64,000 nt of DNA from Lewinellaceae bacterium (GCA_020636405.1 JACJXW010000004.1:1860001-1924000); one strand, 5' to 3'. Positions 34,753-43,806 are shown, counted from the first letter of the stretch. The notes: generated from the letters alone by a model not told the origin. Translations and numbers: made by a program.

Positions 34753-36024
34753 TCAGGCCAGCAATAAAATCCCAAAACTTATCACGATCACTCCACCGAA
34801 ACCCACCCACAGATAACGCCGCATGGCCGGAGCGCCCAGGGTAACGCCATAAACCGCCTTTAAGAAATTGTTGCTGATGGTGGCCTGTATGGTTGCCATA
34901 ACCACCAGGTGTTCGGCAAAGGCCTGTTTGCCCTGAAAAAGATTGAGCAGAAAGGGGTCGATATCCGTTACCCCTACGACAAAGGATAACAAGCTCAGTC
35001 CGCTGCTGCCATAAAACCTCAGAACGTAGTGGGTCAAAGCGGCAAAAAATACAAATAGAAAGGCGAACAGCAAGGCCGTCCGGAATTCGAGTGGGTTGGG
35101 CTGGCTTTCCGTCGTGGGTTCTCCCTGCCGGGCTTCTCTGTCCCGGTTCTGGAAATAATAAAAAATGGCAACGGCTGCCGTAACGAGAGACAGGACAAGG
35201 AGGGGCAGGAATAGTTTTTTGCCCAATGAAGTATTGAACAGGAAGGCCAGCGCCAGGATGCGCAGGTACATCATGGCTGTAGCGATCAGAATGGCTGCCG
35301 CCGTCAGCCCTGGCGGATAAGCGGCGGATTTGGTTTTTCCGGCAAGTGAAAAGGTAGTAGCGGTACTGCTGTACAGCCCTCCCAGCACTCCGGTCAGGAA
35401 CAGGCCAGCCTCCGGGAATACGAATTTTTTCAATAAGTAACTGGCGTAGGAAATGGCCGATACCGCTACGACGGCCAACCAGAATTTATAGGGCGTAAGG
35501 TCCAGTCCGGGAATGACCTGTTCCTGAGGGGTCAACGGCAGAATGACCCCGGCAATAGCTATAAATTTGGCCAGGGTAGTGAACTCGTTCTTGTCAAATT
35601 TTTCGGAGAAAGCGATCAATCCCTCCTTGATCTCGGTTAAAACCAGTACGGTGATCAGGATGAGCAATACGAGCCAGGGGGGCTGGGTATAGATCAGGGG
35701 GGGCAGGCAGTAGGTGATCAGGGCGATCAGCATTGAAGTCATACCGAACCTTCCTTCTTTCCAGCTCTTGCCGGCGTAGGCGATACCCAAAAAGACGGCC
35801 AGCACCAGGCCGCCGATCCCGAAGAACAACAGGTGTTCTTTATCAAAAATATACAGCACGAACCCCACCACTCCGATGAGCGCAAAGGTGCGGTCGGTAC
35901 CAAAAAGGTACCTCAGCTTTTCCTGCTCATGATGACGGCGCTGTTCCAGGCCGATGAGCAGCGCGAACAAGGTGGTGAGTAGGAAGTTTACCAGATCCTG
36001 CGGTATGTCGTCGATAAAGTTCAT
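34753..36024 (-). CDS. MgtC/SapB-DUF4010 family membrane protein
   Basis: 423 residues, about 12 helices. The N-terminal part (FLLTTLFALLIGLEQRRHHEQ, then GTDRTFALIGVVGFVLY) is the MgtC/SapB domain with its GLER-like motif. The C-terminal part (GGLYSSTATTFSLAG and GVTDIDPFLLNL) is DUF4010. Such proteins are implicated in magnesium limitation or ATP-synthase control in MgtC studies, which makes its place 79 bp upstream of atpD notable. Transport activity is not proven. Confidence 0.88.
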   Translation of the reverse strand: MNFIDDIPQDLVNFLLTTLFALLIGLEQRRHHEQEKLRYLFGTDRTFALIGVVGFVLYIFDKEHLLFFGIGGLVLAVFLGIAYAGKSWKEGRFGMTSMLIALITYCLPPLIYTQPPWLVLLILITVLVLTEIKEGLIAFSEKFDKNEFTTLAKFIAIAGVILPLTPQEQVIPGLDLTPYKFWLAVVAVSAISYASYLLKKFVFPEAGLFLTGVLGGLYSSTATTFSLAGKTKSAAYPPGLTAAAILIATAMMYLRILALAFLFNTSLGKKLFLPLLVLSLVTAAVAIFYYFQNRDREARQGEPTTESQPNPLEFRTALLFAFLFVFFAALTHYVLRFYGSSGLSLLSFVVGVTDIDPFLLNLFQGKQAFAEHLVVMATIQATISNNFLKAVYGVTLGAPAMRRYLWVGFGGVIVISFGILLLA

Positions 36025-36092
36025 TATTAATGATAACTATACGGGGCGCTCATAGGTTGGTCTGGCCGGCCGGGACTTTGCTTTTTTCTGTC

Positions 36093-37979
36093 TTATTGGG
36101 CATCTTCCCTAACGATAAAGACGGGTATGTTCACGCTGTGCCGCACCGAGTCGACCGTCGTTCCAAAAATGAGATCTTTAAAAAACCGGTGGCCATGGGC
36201 GCCCAGGACGAGCAGGTCGGCCCCGAACTCGTTGACCGCCCGGGGGATGCTATCTTTTGGATTGCCGAAGCCAAGGTGGGTATCTGCTTTAAAACCCCGG
36301 CCGGACAGTTCCCGGGCGTAGTAAAGGAGGCGCTCCGCGTCATCTCCGGTCTCTTTGTCCCTGATCTCATCGCCTAAAAGAATGGCCCCGGCGGATTCCA
36401 CGACGTGAATGAGCAGGTAGGCCGTCTCGGGCGTACCCATGGAGAGGGCATAGCGCAGGGTGCGTTCGTCTATGTCGCTGAAATCAATGGCCACGGCAAT
36501 CCTCTGGAACTGTTTTTTTTCAAAGGCCGACAGCGCGCCGGGGCGGGCATGAAGCTGGGCGCGGGGTTCCTGTAGTATGGAACGCACAAAAGGCGTCAAG
36601 GTTATGTACAGCAGCAGCCCTCCGGCTCCCAGTGCGAGGGGGACGATCGTCAGCCACAGGAGGAGCGGCGATTCCGAAGCGGCGATCCAGGAATGGAGCT
36701 CATCGGTAACCAGCTTGACATTCAGGGTTACAATGATCAGGGCCACCAGCCAGGAAAGGGCCTTTACCACCGGGCCGATCGCGAGTTTCCCCATCCGCCG
36801 CCGGTCGCTGACGAAATGGATGAGCGGAATGATGGCAAATCCGAGTTGCATGCTGAGGACGACCTGGCTGAGGATGAGCAATTCTCCGGTCACTTCCTCT
36901 CCCAGGATCACAATAGCCAATACGGCTGGGATGATGGCCAGCGCCCGGGTGATGATGCGGCGGATCCAGGGCTGGATGCGCAGGTCGAGATATCCTTCCA
37001 TCACGACCTGTCCGGCCAGCGTTCCGGTGAGCGTAGAACTTTGCCCGGCGGCGATCAGCGCAACAGCAAAGAAAACGGGCGCCAGTTTAGACCCCAACAG
37101 CGGCTCCAGGAAGCGGTGGGCATCCTGGATTTCCGACACCTCGTGCATGCCTGCCTTGTAAAAGGTGGCGGCGGCCAGTATCAGGATGGAGGCATTGACC
37201 AGGAAGGCCACATTGAGGGCTATGGCCGAATCGATAAAATTGAATCGAAGCGCTCCTTTTGTCTCCGCCAGGCTGTTCTCAAATTTGCGGGACTGCACCA
37301 GGGAGGAATGCAGGTAAAGATTGTGCGGCATGACGGTAGCCCCGATGATGCCGATGGCAATGTACAGGGCCGAATCATCGGGGATACTGGGGATAAAACC
37401 CTGGGCCAGCAGGCCGAGCTCCGGCTGGGCAAAGAACATCTCCACCATAAAGGCCAGGCCGATGATGCCGATGAGCGACAGAATGAAGGCCTCCATGATG
37501 CGCATACCGCGGTGGATAAGGAAAAGCAGGACGATGGTATCGAGAAAGGTGAGCAACACGCCGTACAGCAGAGGTAGCCCGAAGAGCAATTGCAGGCCGA
37601 TGGCCATGCCGAGCACTTCGGCTAAGTCGGTAGCCGCAATGGCGATCTCCGCCAGCAGATACAACACGAGATTGGTGGGGCGGCTGTAGGTCTCTTTTGA
37701 GGCCTGTGCCAGGTCGCGCCCGCTGACAACGCCCAACCTGGAACTGAGGCTCTGCAGTAGCAATGCCATAAGGTTGGACATGAGCAGCACCCAGATCAAT
37801 GCATAACCGTAGCGGCTGCCTCCCGCAATATCGGTCGCCCAGTTGCCGGGGTCCATGTACCCCACGCTGATCAGATAGGCCGGCCCCATGAAGGCAAAGA
37901 GCTTGCGGAAGAACCCCTTTTTTCGGGTCTCTACACTGGCGTGTACTTCTTCTAGTGACCTGGGGACGGGATCAGCCAT
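36093..37979 (-). CDS. Nramp-family metal transporter fused to universal stress protein domain
   Basis: 628 residues. Residues 25-450 form the Nramp transporter with DPGN (43-46) in TM1 and the MPHNLYLHSSLVQSRK motif in TM6, the metal-binding residues for Mn2+/Fe2+ uptake. Residues about 490-628 form a UspA domain with AVAIDFSDIDERTLRYAL and the ATP-binding pattern G-2x-G-9x-G(T) in LGAHGHRFFKDLIFGTT. The fusion suggests gating of metal uptake by ATP; that link is inference. First-helix region and start are normal. Confidence 0.93.
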   Translation of the reverse strand: MADPVPRSLEEVHASVETRKKGFFRKLFAFMGPAYLISVGYMDPGNWATDIAGGSRYGYALIWVLLMSNLMALLLQSLSSRLGVVSGRDLAQASKETYSRPTNLVLYLLAEIAIAATDLAEVLGMAIGLQLLFGLPLLYGVLLTFLDTIVLLFLIHRGMRIMEAFILSLIGIIGLAFMVEMFFAQPELGLLAQGFIPSIPDDSALYIAIGIIGATVMPHNLYLHSSLVQSRKFENSLAETKGALRFNFIDSAIALNVAFLVNASILILAAATFYKAGMHEVSEIQDAHRFLEPLLGSKLAPVFFAVALIAAGQSSTLTGTLAGQVVMEGYLDLRIQPWIRRIITRALAIIPAVLAIVILGEEVTGELLILSQVVLSMQLGFAIIPLIHFVSDRRRMGKLAIGPVVKALSWLVALIIVTLNVKLVTDELHSWIAASESPLLLWLTIVPLALGAGGLLLYITLTPFVRSILQEPRAQLHARPGALSAFEKKQFQRIAVAIDFSDIDERTLRYALSMGTPETAYLLIHVVESAGAILLGDEIRDKETGDDAERLLYYARELSGRGFKADTHLGFGNPKDSIPRAVNEFGADLLVLGAHGHRFFKDLIFGTTVDSVRHSVNIPVFIVREDAQ

Positions 37980-38064
37980 TTTTAGGGGTGAAAATACAAA
38001 CTTTATTGCTCTGTCCGCTGGTAAAGTACCCTGGCCCTGGACTAAAGAGACTTTTCTTCTTTAT

Positions 38065-38658
38065 TCAAGCCACTTGCTGCATTCTGGTGGCGGCAATGCG
38101 CTCCACTCTGGCCAGCACCCGTTTTCTGGCGCGGGCCAGCCTCATTTTTACCGCGCTTTCGGAAAGGCCGTACCGGGCCTGTAATTCGGCGATAGGCAGG
38201 CCTTCGAGGTATTTTTCTTTTAGCAGGCCCCGGCCGTTTTCGTCCATTTCAGACAAGGCGATTTGCAGGGCATTCAGCAGTTGTTCCTTCTCCTGGGACG
38301 GATGGAGAGAGAACGGGTCGCTATCCCACTCGGCCAGGCTATTCGTGGTTTCGGCCTGCGCAATGGTCCGGTTTTTGGTGTTCAGGAAATCGATGCACCC
38401 GTTGCGGACGATCCGGAAAAGCCATCCGGCAAACTGGTGTGTATTCCTTAGCTGGCCGATCCGTTCGGCAGCTCGCAGGAAGGTTTCCTGGGCGATGTCC
38501 AGTGCCCCTTCCCGGTCGTGGGTAAACCGGATGCAGTACGCAAAAACATTCTCGTAGTACCGCGTGTACAACTCACCGAGATACTGGCCGTTGTGGGTCT
38601 GCTGGTAGGCGCCGGCCAGTTGTGCTTCCGTCATTTGAGAAAGGTTAGGAGTAGCCAT
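38065..38658 (-). CDS. ECF-type RNA polymerase sigma factor
   Basis: 197 residues. Region 2 is YYENVFAYCIRFTHDREGALDIAQETFLRA with FAGWLFRIVRNGCIDFL; region 4 is GLPIAELQARYGLSESAVKMRLARARKRVL. No anti-sigma gene lies next to it; the Nramp-Usp gene follows 85 bp downstream. In the 212 bp before it only a repeated CGTTGAAAG (two copies near 38733-38761) is seen. Confidence 0.92.
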   Translation of the reverse strand: MATPNLSQMTEAQLAGAYQQTHNGQYLGELYTRYYENVFAYCIRFTHDREGALDIAQETFLRAAERIGQLRNTHQFAGWLFRIVRNGCIDFLNTKNRTIAQAETTNSLAEWDSDPFSLHPSQEKEQLLNALQIALSEMDENGRGLLKEKYLEGLPIAELQARYGLSESAVKMRLARARKRVLARVERIAATRMQQVA

Positions 38659-38870
38659 TTGTCTGCATTTTGTGGATGAATACCATTGGCTAGATAAATA
38701 TACCCTCTCCGGCTACCCCGCGGGAGATAGATCGTTGAAAGCGGAAAATGTCTCGTTGAAAGACGGACATACCCCGATGGAACAGGCAGTGAAGAGCGGA
38801 TCATTTTGCCCGTGTATCTCTGGTATTGAAAGAAGGGCTGTGGCTATTTATGCTGAACACCGCGTTCGCA

Positions 38871-41084
38871 TCACTCCTGGCCTTCACTCAACGGAAGCAC
38901 TTCTTCCCGTACTTTTTGCAGCGCTTTTTCCGTCATCCGGCTTATCTTTTTGAGGAGAATGGATAATTCTTCCTGGCCCGGCGCATCGGCTCGGGCTGCC
39001 AGTTCCAGTTGTTTTAGTTGCTGGCCAAGGGGATATTCCATACCCATGTAGGAGGCCGTGCCCTTCATACTGTGGGCGATGGATGCCAGGCGGGTGAACT
39101 GCTTTTCCCGCAGGGCGGCCTCCATTTCTTCCACTTCCTGGGGGGCTTGGGTAAGGAAAATGCGGGCCAGCTCTGCCAGAGCGGGCTTGCTGCCGCCGGC
39201 TATTTCCATCAGGTAGTCGTAATCGATGGTGATCTCCTCTTCCAAAGTATGGCCGGCTGGCGGTTGGGGCGGGAATACATGCGGGAGGATGGCCTGGTAG
39301 AGTTCCTGTTCGCCCACTGGTTTGCTGAGGTAATCGTTCATGCCGGCAGCCAGGCATTTTTCCCGTTCGCCAGGCATGGCGTGGGCGGTTAGGGCGATGA
39401 TCGGTACGCTGAACCCCAGGCGGCGGATCTCTTGGGCAGCCCTATACCCATCCATGGTGGGCATCTGTAGGTCCATAAGGATCAGGTTGAATGATTGTGT
39501 CTGTATGCGGGAGATGGCTTCCTGTCCATTGCTGACGATGACATGCGCTACCTTCCACCGGTTCAGCATGAGGCTGGTAATGTGTTGGTTCATGGGATTG
39601 TCTTCGGCCACCAGGAAGGTTAGCCCTTCCAAACGGCCCGGTTCAAATGGCGCCCGGGCCTTGCCTACCGCCTGGGAAAGTGGCAATTCTGCTTCTCCTG
39701 GTATCCGGTAGGGCAGTTCCAGATAGAAGGTTGCACCCTGGTTTTCCCGGCTGCGGACGTAGATGTGGCCGCCCTGCAATTCCGCCAGTTTGCGGACAAT
39801 AGACAACCCCAGGCCGGCGCCGCCGAACTTTCGGGACGTGTCGGTGGAAGCCTGTTCAAAACGTTCGAAAATGAGCTCCAGCTTACCTGCCGGAATGCCG
39901 ATGCCGGTGTCCTGTATTTTAAAACTGAGCCAGGCGAGCTGCTCTTCTTCCCGGATATTTTTCACCCAGACGTCAACCCCGCCCTGGTTGGTGAACTTAA
40001 TGCCATTGCTGATCAGGTTGGCCAGCATCTGGGTCAGGCGGGTGGGGTCGCCAACTACCACAGCGGGCACATCCTGGAGGGGATGGATATTCAACCAAAG
40101 GCCCTTTCCGTTGGCCTGGTGCTGGAACATCTGGCCGATGGAGTGCATCAAAGATTCCAATTGGATGGGAATGGCTTCGAAGCGCACCATGCCCGCTTCC
40201 AGTTTGGACAGGTCCAGAATGTCATTGACAATTGCCAGAAGGGCCTGCCCTGCCGTTTCAATACCATTGGCAAATTCCTGTTGGGAGCTGTCCAGCCGGC
40301 TACCCGCCAACATACTGGAATAACCCAGGATGGCATTGAGCGGTGTGCGGATCTCATGGCTCATATTGGCCAGGAACTGCTCCTTGGTGAAGGCGGCGCT
40401 CTCCGCTTTTTCCAACGCCAGGTTCATGGAGTTTTCGGCCTGCCTGACCCGTTTGATGCCCCTGAATACCACAAAAACAGTTAGGAGGATCACGACGGAA
40501 AAAATGAAAGTGATCAGGAAGTTGAACCATTGATCCTGCTGGTCGTGAGCCTTACCCTCCCGATGGAGTTGATGAATATCGGCGGCTCTTTTATCCAGTA
40601 TACTGCTGCGGATCCGGTTGAGCTTTTCGCTCGAGCCGGCTACTGGTTTTTCAGAAGGGCGGACGCCTTGCCAATAGGCAATTTCCAGGTCCGCCTGTTC
40701 TATGAGGCTTTGTATGAAAAGTTTCAGGCTATCCCGGTTGGCGTCATCCGGCGGAAGCATGCTGCTCAGCCTGCCGGCGCTCTCCTGCAGTTGCAGAATG
40801 CGGCCCTCGATTTTCGGCAGGGCCGTTGAATCGGAAGCTGTGCTTAGTTTTGACAGGGAAAGGCTGAGCCCCGCCGCCTCATCGCCAACGGTTTGGATGG
40901 CTTCTGAAAGCTTCAGGTATTCTTCTGCTACCTGTCGCGCCCGTTCTTTATTTTCGAGGGTTCTCCGGTAGTGGGACTGATAGAGGAAGATCAGCGCCAG
41001 GCCAATGGCCATGAAGAAGAGGACCTGTATTTCGAGGTTCCATTTCCGGGGAGCTGTGAGCAGCGCTTTGAAGGCCTCTTTCAT
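38871..41084 (-). CDS. Hybrid sensor histidine kinase with receiver and HPt domains
   Basis: 737 residues. Two membrane helices (20-36, 187-209) flank a helical periplasmic sensor (37-186). Then HisKA with LANMSHEIRTPLNAI (His243), HATPase_c (NLISNGIKFTNQGG, DTGIGIP, GAGLGLSIVRKL), a receiver with Asp538 in ILMDLQMPTMDGY, and a C-terminal HPt with His671 in IAHSMKGTASYMG. A full intramolecular phosphorelay is thus possible. It is co-transcribed with the LytTR regulator 19 bp upstream, an unusual output partner for such a kinase. Confidence 0.93.
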   Translation of the reverse strand: MKEAFKALLTAPRKWNLEIQVLFFMAIGLALIFLYQSHYRRTLENKERARQVAEEYLKLSEAIQTVGDEAAGLSLSLSKLSTASDSTALPKIEGRILQLQESAGRLSSMLPPDDANRDSLKLFIQSLIEQADLEIAYWQGVRPSEKPVAGSSEKLNRIRSSILDKRAADIHQLHREGKAHDQQDQWFNFLITFIFSVVILLTVFVVFRGIKRVRQAENSMNLALEKAESAAFTKEQFLANMSHEIRTPLNAILGYSSMLAGSRLDSSQQEFANGIETAGQALLAIVNDILDLSKLEAGMVRFEAIPIQLESLMHSIGQMFQHQANGKGLWLNIHPLQDVPAVVVGDPTRLTQMLANLISNGIKFTNQGGVDVWVKNIREEEQLAWLSFKIQDTGIGIPAGKLELIFERFEQASTDTSRKFGGAGLGLSIVRKLAELQGGHIYVRSRENQGATFYLELPYRIPGEAELPLSQAVGKARAPFEPGRLEGLTFLVAEDNPMNQHITSLMLNRWKVAHVIVSNGQEAISRIQTQSFNLILMDLQMPTMDGYRAAQEIRRLGFSVPIIALTAHAMPGEREKCLAAGMNDYLSKPVGEQELYQAILPHVFPPQPPAGHTLEEEITIDYDYLMEIAGGSKPALAELARIFLTQAPQEVEEMEAALREKQFTRLASIAHSMKGTASYMGMEYPLGQQLKQLELAARADAPGQEELSILLKKISRMTEKALQKVREEVLPLSEGQE

Positions 41085-41103
41085 GATGGGTCTATACTTT
41101 CAG

Positions 41104-41796
41104 TCAGATGAGGTTGATCCGGCTGAGCAATTCCTTTTTGACTTTCTCGCTTAGCGGGATCACTTCATTACGGATGACGATCATGTTATCAGCAATGCTG
41201 TCGATCTTATCCTGGGCGACGAGGAAGGAACGGTGGCAGCGGAAGAACCGGCCAGCAGGAAGCTTTTTCTCCAGGGCTTTCATGGTCAACAGGACCATAT
41301 ATTTCCTCCCCGGTGTGGCGATCCGTACATAGTCGCCCATAGCTTCTACGAACAGGATATCGTCGAAGTCGATGCGGGTGAGGGTATTGTCGACGCGGGC
41401 GAACAGGTAATCTTTTTCCGGCAAAGGCCCGGCAGTGGTTGCCTTTTCATCCATTCTTCCTATGGCCTGGATTAGCCGTGCCAGGGTGACGGGTTTGACG
41501 ATGTAATCGAGCACTTTCAGGCCGAAAGCTTCTACTGCATAATCCGGTTTGGAAGTGATCAGGATGGCCTCTGGTGGGTGGCTGAGGCTTCTCAGCAATT
41601 CCAGCCCGCTCATTTCAGGCATTTCCACGTCGAGCAGGAGCAGGTCGGCCGGTTCGTTTTGAAGGAGCTGGAACACTTCGGCGGCACTGGCGCATTCCTG
41701 CATCAGTTCCAGGCCCGGAACCTGCCGGGCCAGGTTGCGCAGGGCGGCCCGGGCCATGGGGTTGTCATCCACGATTACACATTTCCTGACGCGCAT
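41104..41796 (-). CDS. LytTR-family response regulator
   Basis: 230 residues. The receiver has Asp10/Asp11 and Asp56 in LLLLDVEMPEMSG. The LytTR domain (about 130-230) shows ILFVEAMGDYVRIATPGRKY and FFRCHRSFLVAQDKID. It precedes the hybrid kinase in the same operon. A MITE target duplication starts 11 bp upstream of its start codon, so its promoter region has been altered or replaced. Confidence 0.94.
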   Translation of the reverse strand: MRVRKCVIVDDNPMARAALRNLARQVPGLELMQECASAAEVFQLLQNEPADLLLLDVEMPEMSGLELLRSLSHPPEAILITSKPDYAVEAFGLKVLDYIVKPVTLARLIQAIGRMDEKATTAGPLPEKDYLFARVDNTLTRIDFDDILFVEAMGDYVRIATPGRKYMVLLTMKALEKKLPAGRFFRCHRSFLVAQDKIDSIADNMIVIRNEVIPLSEKVKKELLSRINLI

Positions 41797-41815
41797 TCTT
41801 GATTTATCAGTTGGT

Positions 41816-41964
41816 GTAACTATTCAGCTATTCGCCGTTCGCTAAACGCTGCCTCAAAACCCGGATTTAGGGCAAAGAACTGGTTTCTTGAGCTTGGATT
41901 CCTGCAATTAGGGGCATAGTGCTGCGAATAGCGAACCGCTAAAAGCGAAATGCTGAATAGTTAC
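41816..41964. mobile_element. 149-bp MITE with 13-bp perfect ends and 8-bp target duplication
   Basis: The ends GTAACTATTCAGC (41816-41828) and GCTGAATAGTTAC (41952-41964) are exact inverted repeats. They are flanked on both sides by the direct repeat CAGTTGGT (41808-41815 and 41965-41972), a target-site duplication. Inward, the arms continue imperfectly (GCCGTTCGCTAAACGCTGC against the complement of GCTGCGAATAGCGAACCGC), so the element can fold on itself. There is no coding sequence. GTAA ends with 8-bp duplications are typical of IS66-family insertion sequences, so it was probably moved by an IS66-type transposase, which is not in the window. Confidence 0.85.
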
Positions 41965-42102
41965 CAGTTGGTGACGTTCATCGAAATTACAAAAAAAGAG
42001 GAAGGATATGGCAGCAGAACAGCCACGGCCCTAATTTTTTTTGCCGGCGGCAAAGTGACCCCTCCTGTCTTGCTGGTCTTTAAGGCATAAAACCACTGTT
42101 CC

Positions 42103-42174
42103 GGCTCCATGGCGTAACGGTAGGGTACTGGGCACTTTACCCAGGGGTGTAGCGTTCGATTCCTGCTGGGGCCA
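42103..42174 (+). pseudogene. Degenerate tRNA-like sequence
   Basis: 72 nt. A 7-bp acceptor stem GGCTCCA/TGGGGCC plus discriminator A, a D-loop with GG (AACGGTAG), a perfect 5-bp anticodon stem CTGGG/CCCAG with a 7-nt loop CACTTTA, and a canonical T-loop TTCGATT. Against function: the T-stem (TAGCG with CCTGC) has only one Watson-Crick pair plus a wobble, the D-stem is broken, position 33 is A rather than U, and no CCA is encoded. Read literally the anticodon would be CUU. Most likely a decayed tRNA copy; an expressed tRNA-like RNA is less likely. Confidence 0.55.
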
Positions 42175-42238
42175 TTTTCAACCAGAGAACCCTTAAAAAA
42201 TTGCGCAACCAAAGAAGTCATTTTTTAATCACTACTTA

Positions 42239-43108
42239 ATGTGGCGTATGATAAGCTCTTCCTTCCAGACAGGAGGTGGCAGGTGTATCGCCTACAACCT
42301 CTACGGTGATGTGGCGCACTTTCCGGTTGCCTTTTTTCACGGGCTGGGCGGGTCGCGTCACAGCATAGCTGTTGATGAGGGGTGGTTGCGGCAGAAGCAG
42401 TGGTCTGTCGTCAGTTTTGACCGTCCGGGGGTGGGGGGCTCCGGCCCTCTGCCCGGCTATACGCTGGAACAGGTGGCGGCGGATGCCGCTGCCCTCGTGA
42501 ACCATCTGGGCCATCAGCGGTGCGCTGCTTTCGGGTGGTCGGCCGGCGGGCCTTTTGCTATGGCGTTCGCCGCTGCCTTTCCGGAGATGGTAGATTTCCT
42601 GTTCCTGGCCGGTACGGCATTGCCGATCGGCGACGGCAAGCATCGGTGGTGGCCGGCCAGCAGCTTGCAGTGGATGGCTTTGGGCAGCCGCTTGTTTCCC
42701 CTTCCGGCCAAACTGCTCTTTCGCTTTTCGGCCCGTAGGCACAACCGGAATCCGGCGGCGGCCCTGGCCGGCGCCATTGCCGATAGCTGCCCCGCCGACC
42801 ACCGCCTGCTGCATTCACCGGCTATGCTGTCCCTTTTTCGCCAGGCCTCTGATGACGCCTGGGGGAGGGGCGGCTACGGCCCTTTCTGTGATGCCCGCGC
42901 ACTGGGGCGCCGGCTCTTCGGTTGCCTGGAGGACATCCGGATCCCGGTCCATTTATGGAGGGGGGAACAGGATCCGCTGTTTAGCGCAGCTATGGCGGAA
43001 AAACTGGCTGGCCGATTTTCAAAGGCCACCGTTCATAAGGTGAAGGAAGCCGGGCATTTGCTTTATCTGCAAAATTTAAGGGAGATATTGGAGGTCTCCC
43101 TCTGGTGA
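42239..43108 (+). CDS. Alpha/beta-hydrolase fold protein
   Basis: 289 residues. Oxyanion region FFHGLGGSRHS, DRPGVGGS after strand 4, nucleophile elbow GWSAGGPFAMAF, an acid in GGEQDPLFS, and the catalytic His in VKEAGHLLYLQ. Cytoplasmic, substrate unknown. ATG at 42239 or 42248; no strong ribosome site. Confidence 0.88.
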   Translation: MWRMISSSFQTGGGRCIAYNLYGDVAHFPVAFFHGLGGSRHSIAVDEGWLRQKQWSVVSFDRPGVGGSGPLPGYTLEQVAADAAALVNHLGHQRCAAFGWSAGGPFAMAFAAAFPEMVDFLFLAGTALPIGDGKHRWWPASSLQWMALGSRLFPLPAKLLFRFSARRHNRNPAAALAGAIADSCPADHRLLHSPAMLSLFRQASDDAWGRGGYGPFCDARALGRRLFGCLEDIRIPVHLWRGEQDPLFSAAMAEKLAGRFSKATVHKVKEAGHLLYLQNLREILEVSLW

Positions 43109-43204
43109 TTTTTTTTCATCGGGCCCTGTGACTCCGCCTTGGGCGCCAGTCTTTACACCAGATCGCAAATCCATGAACTTTTAATCCAATTAAATTCCTT
43201 TGCT

Positions 43205-43792
43205 ATGAAAAAGCACATCGTTCTTGCAGCCCTGTTGCTGTTGGCATACGGGGCAATTTCCGCTCAGGATCAGATCTTTGTGGCCAAACTTACCAAAGAA
43301 AAAATGCCGGGTGTAGTCCTGACTTCAGTGGAAAAGGACTTTCCCGACGCCACCATCATGGAGTACAAGGCCTTGCCTGTGACCATTCTCGAAGAAGGAT
43401 GGGTGATCGAAAAGGACAAGCCCATGAACGGTAAGTATGACGTGTACTACCTGACGATCAAAGGGAAGAATTTTGACGGCGAAGCTACCTACGATTCCAA
43501 TGGCAACCTGATCTCCGCCCAGGAATTGGCCAAGGATGTGCCGCTTCCTCTTAATGTGTCCCGCACCATTGGCCTGCATTACCCGGGCTGGAGTGTAGGC
43601 AAAGACCACATGGTCACTACTTTCTATAAAGACGGAAAGCAGAAGACCTACTACCATGTTGCTTTGATGAAAGGAGGAGAACAGGAAAAAGTGGTCTTTG
43701 ACGGCCATGGCAACGAAGTTAAACACGGCAAAGTACATGGCAGGGAAAAGGCCGGACGGGAAATGAAGAAAATGGAAAGAGATGAAGGATAA
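43205..43792 (+). CDS. Secreted PepSY-like (DUF2874) protein
   Basis: 195 residues from the ATG at 43205, which gives a clear signal peptide (MKKHIVLAALLLLAYGAISAQ). Two repeats in the mature part (VVLTSVEKDFPDATIMEYKA and SRTIGLHYPGWSVGKDHMV) resemble the DUF2874 fold of the gene at 7329. The tail (HGKVHGREKAGREMKKMERDEG) is highly charged. Function unknown. Confidence 0.75.
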   Translation: MKKHIVLAALLLLAYGAISAQDQIFVAKLTKEKMPGVVLTSVEKDFPDATIMEYKALPVTILEEGWVIEKDKPMNGKYDVYYLTIKGKNFDGEATYDSNGNLISAQELAKDVPLPLNVSRTIGLHYPGWSVGKDHMVTTFYKDGKQKTYYHVALMKGGEQEKVVFDGHGNEVKHGKVHGREKAGREMKKMERDEG

Positions 43793-43806
43793 ACCTTTCG
43801 AATGTT

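Noticed and set aside
42103..42174. Functional tRNA-Lys (CUU)
   Set aside because: The T-stem is unpaired, the D-stem is broken and position 33 is A; kept only as a degenerate tRNA-like sequence.
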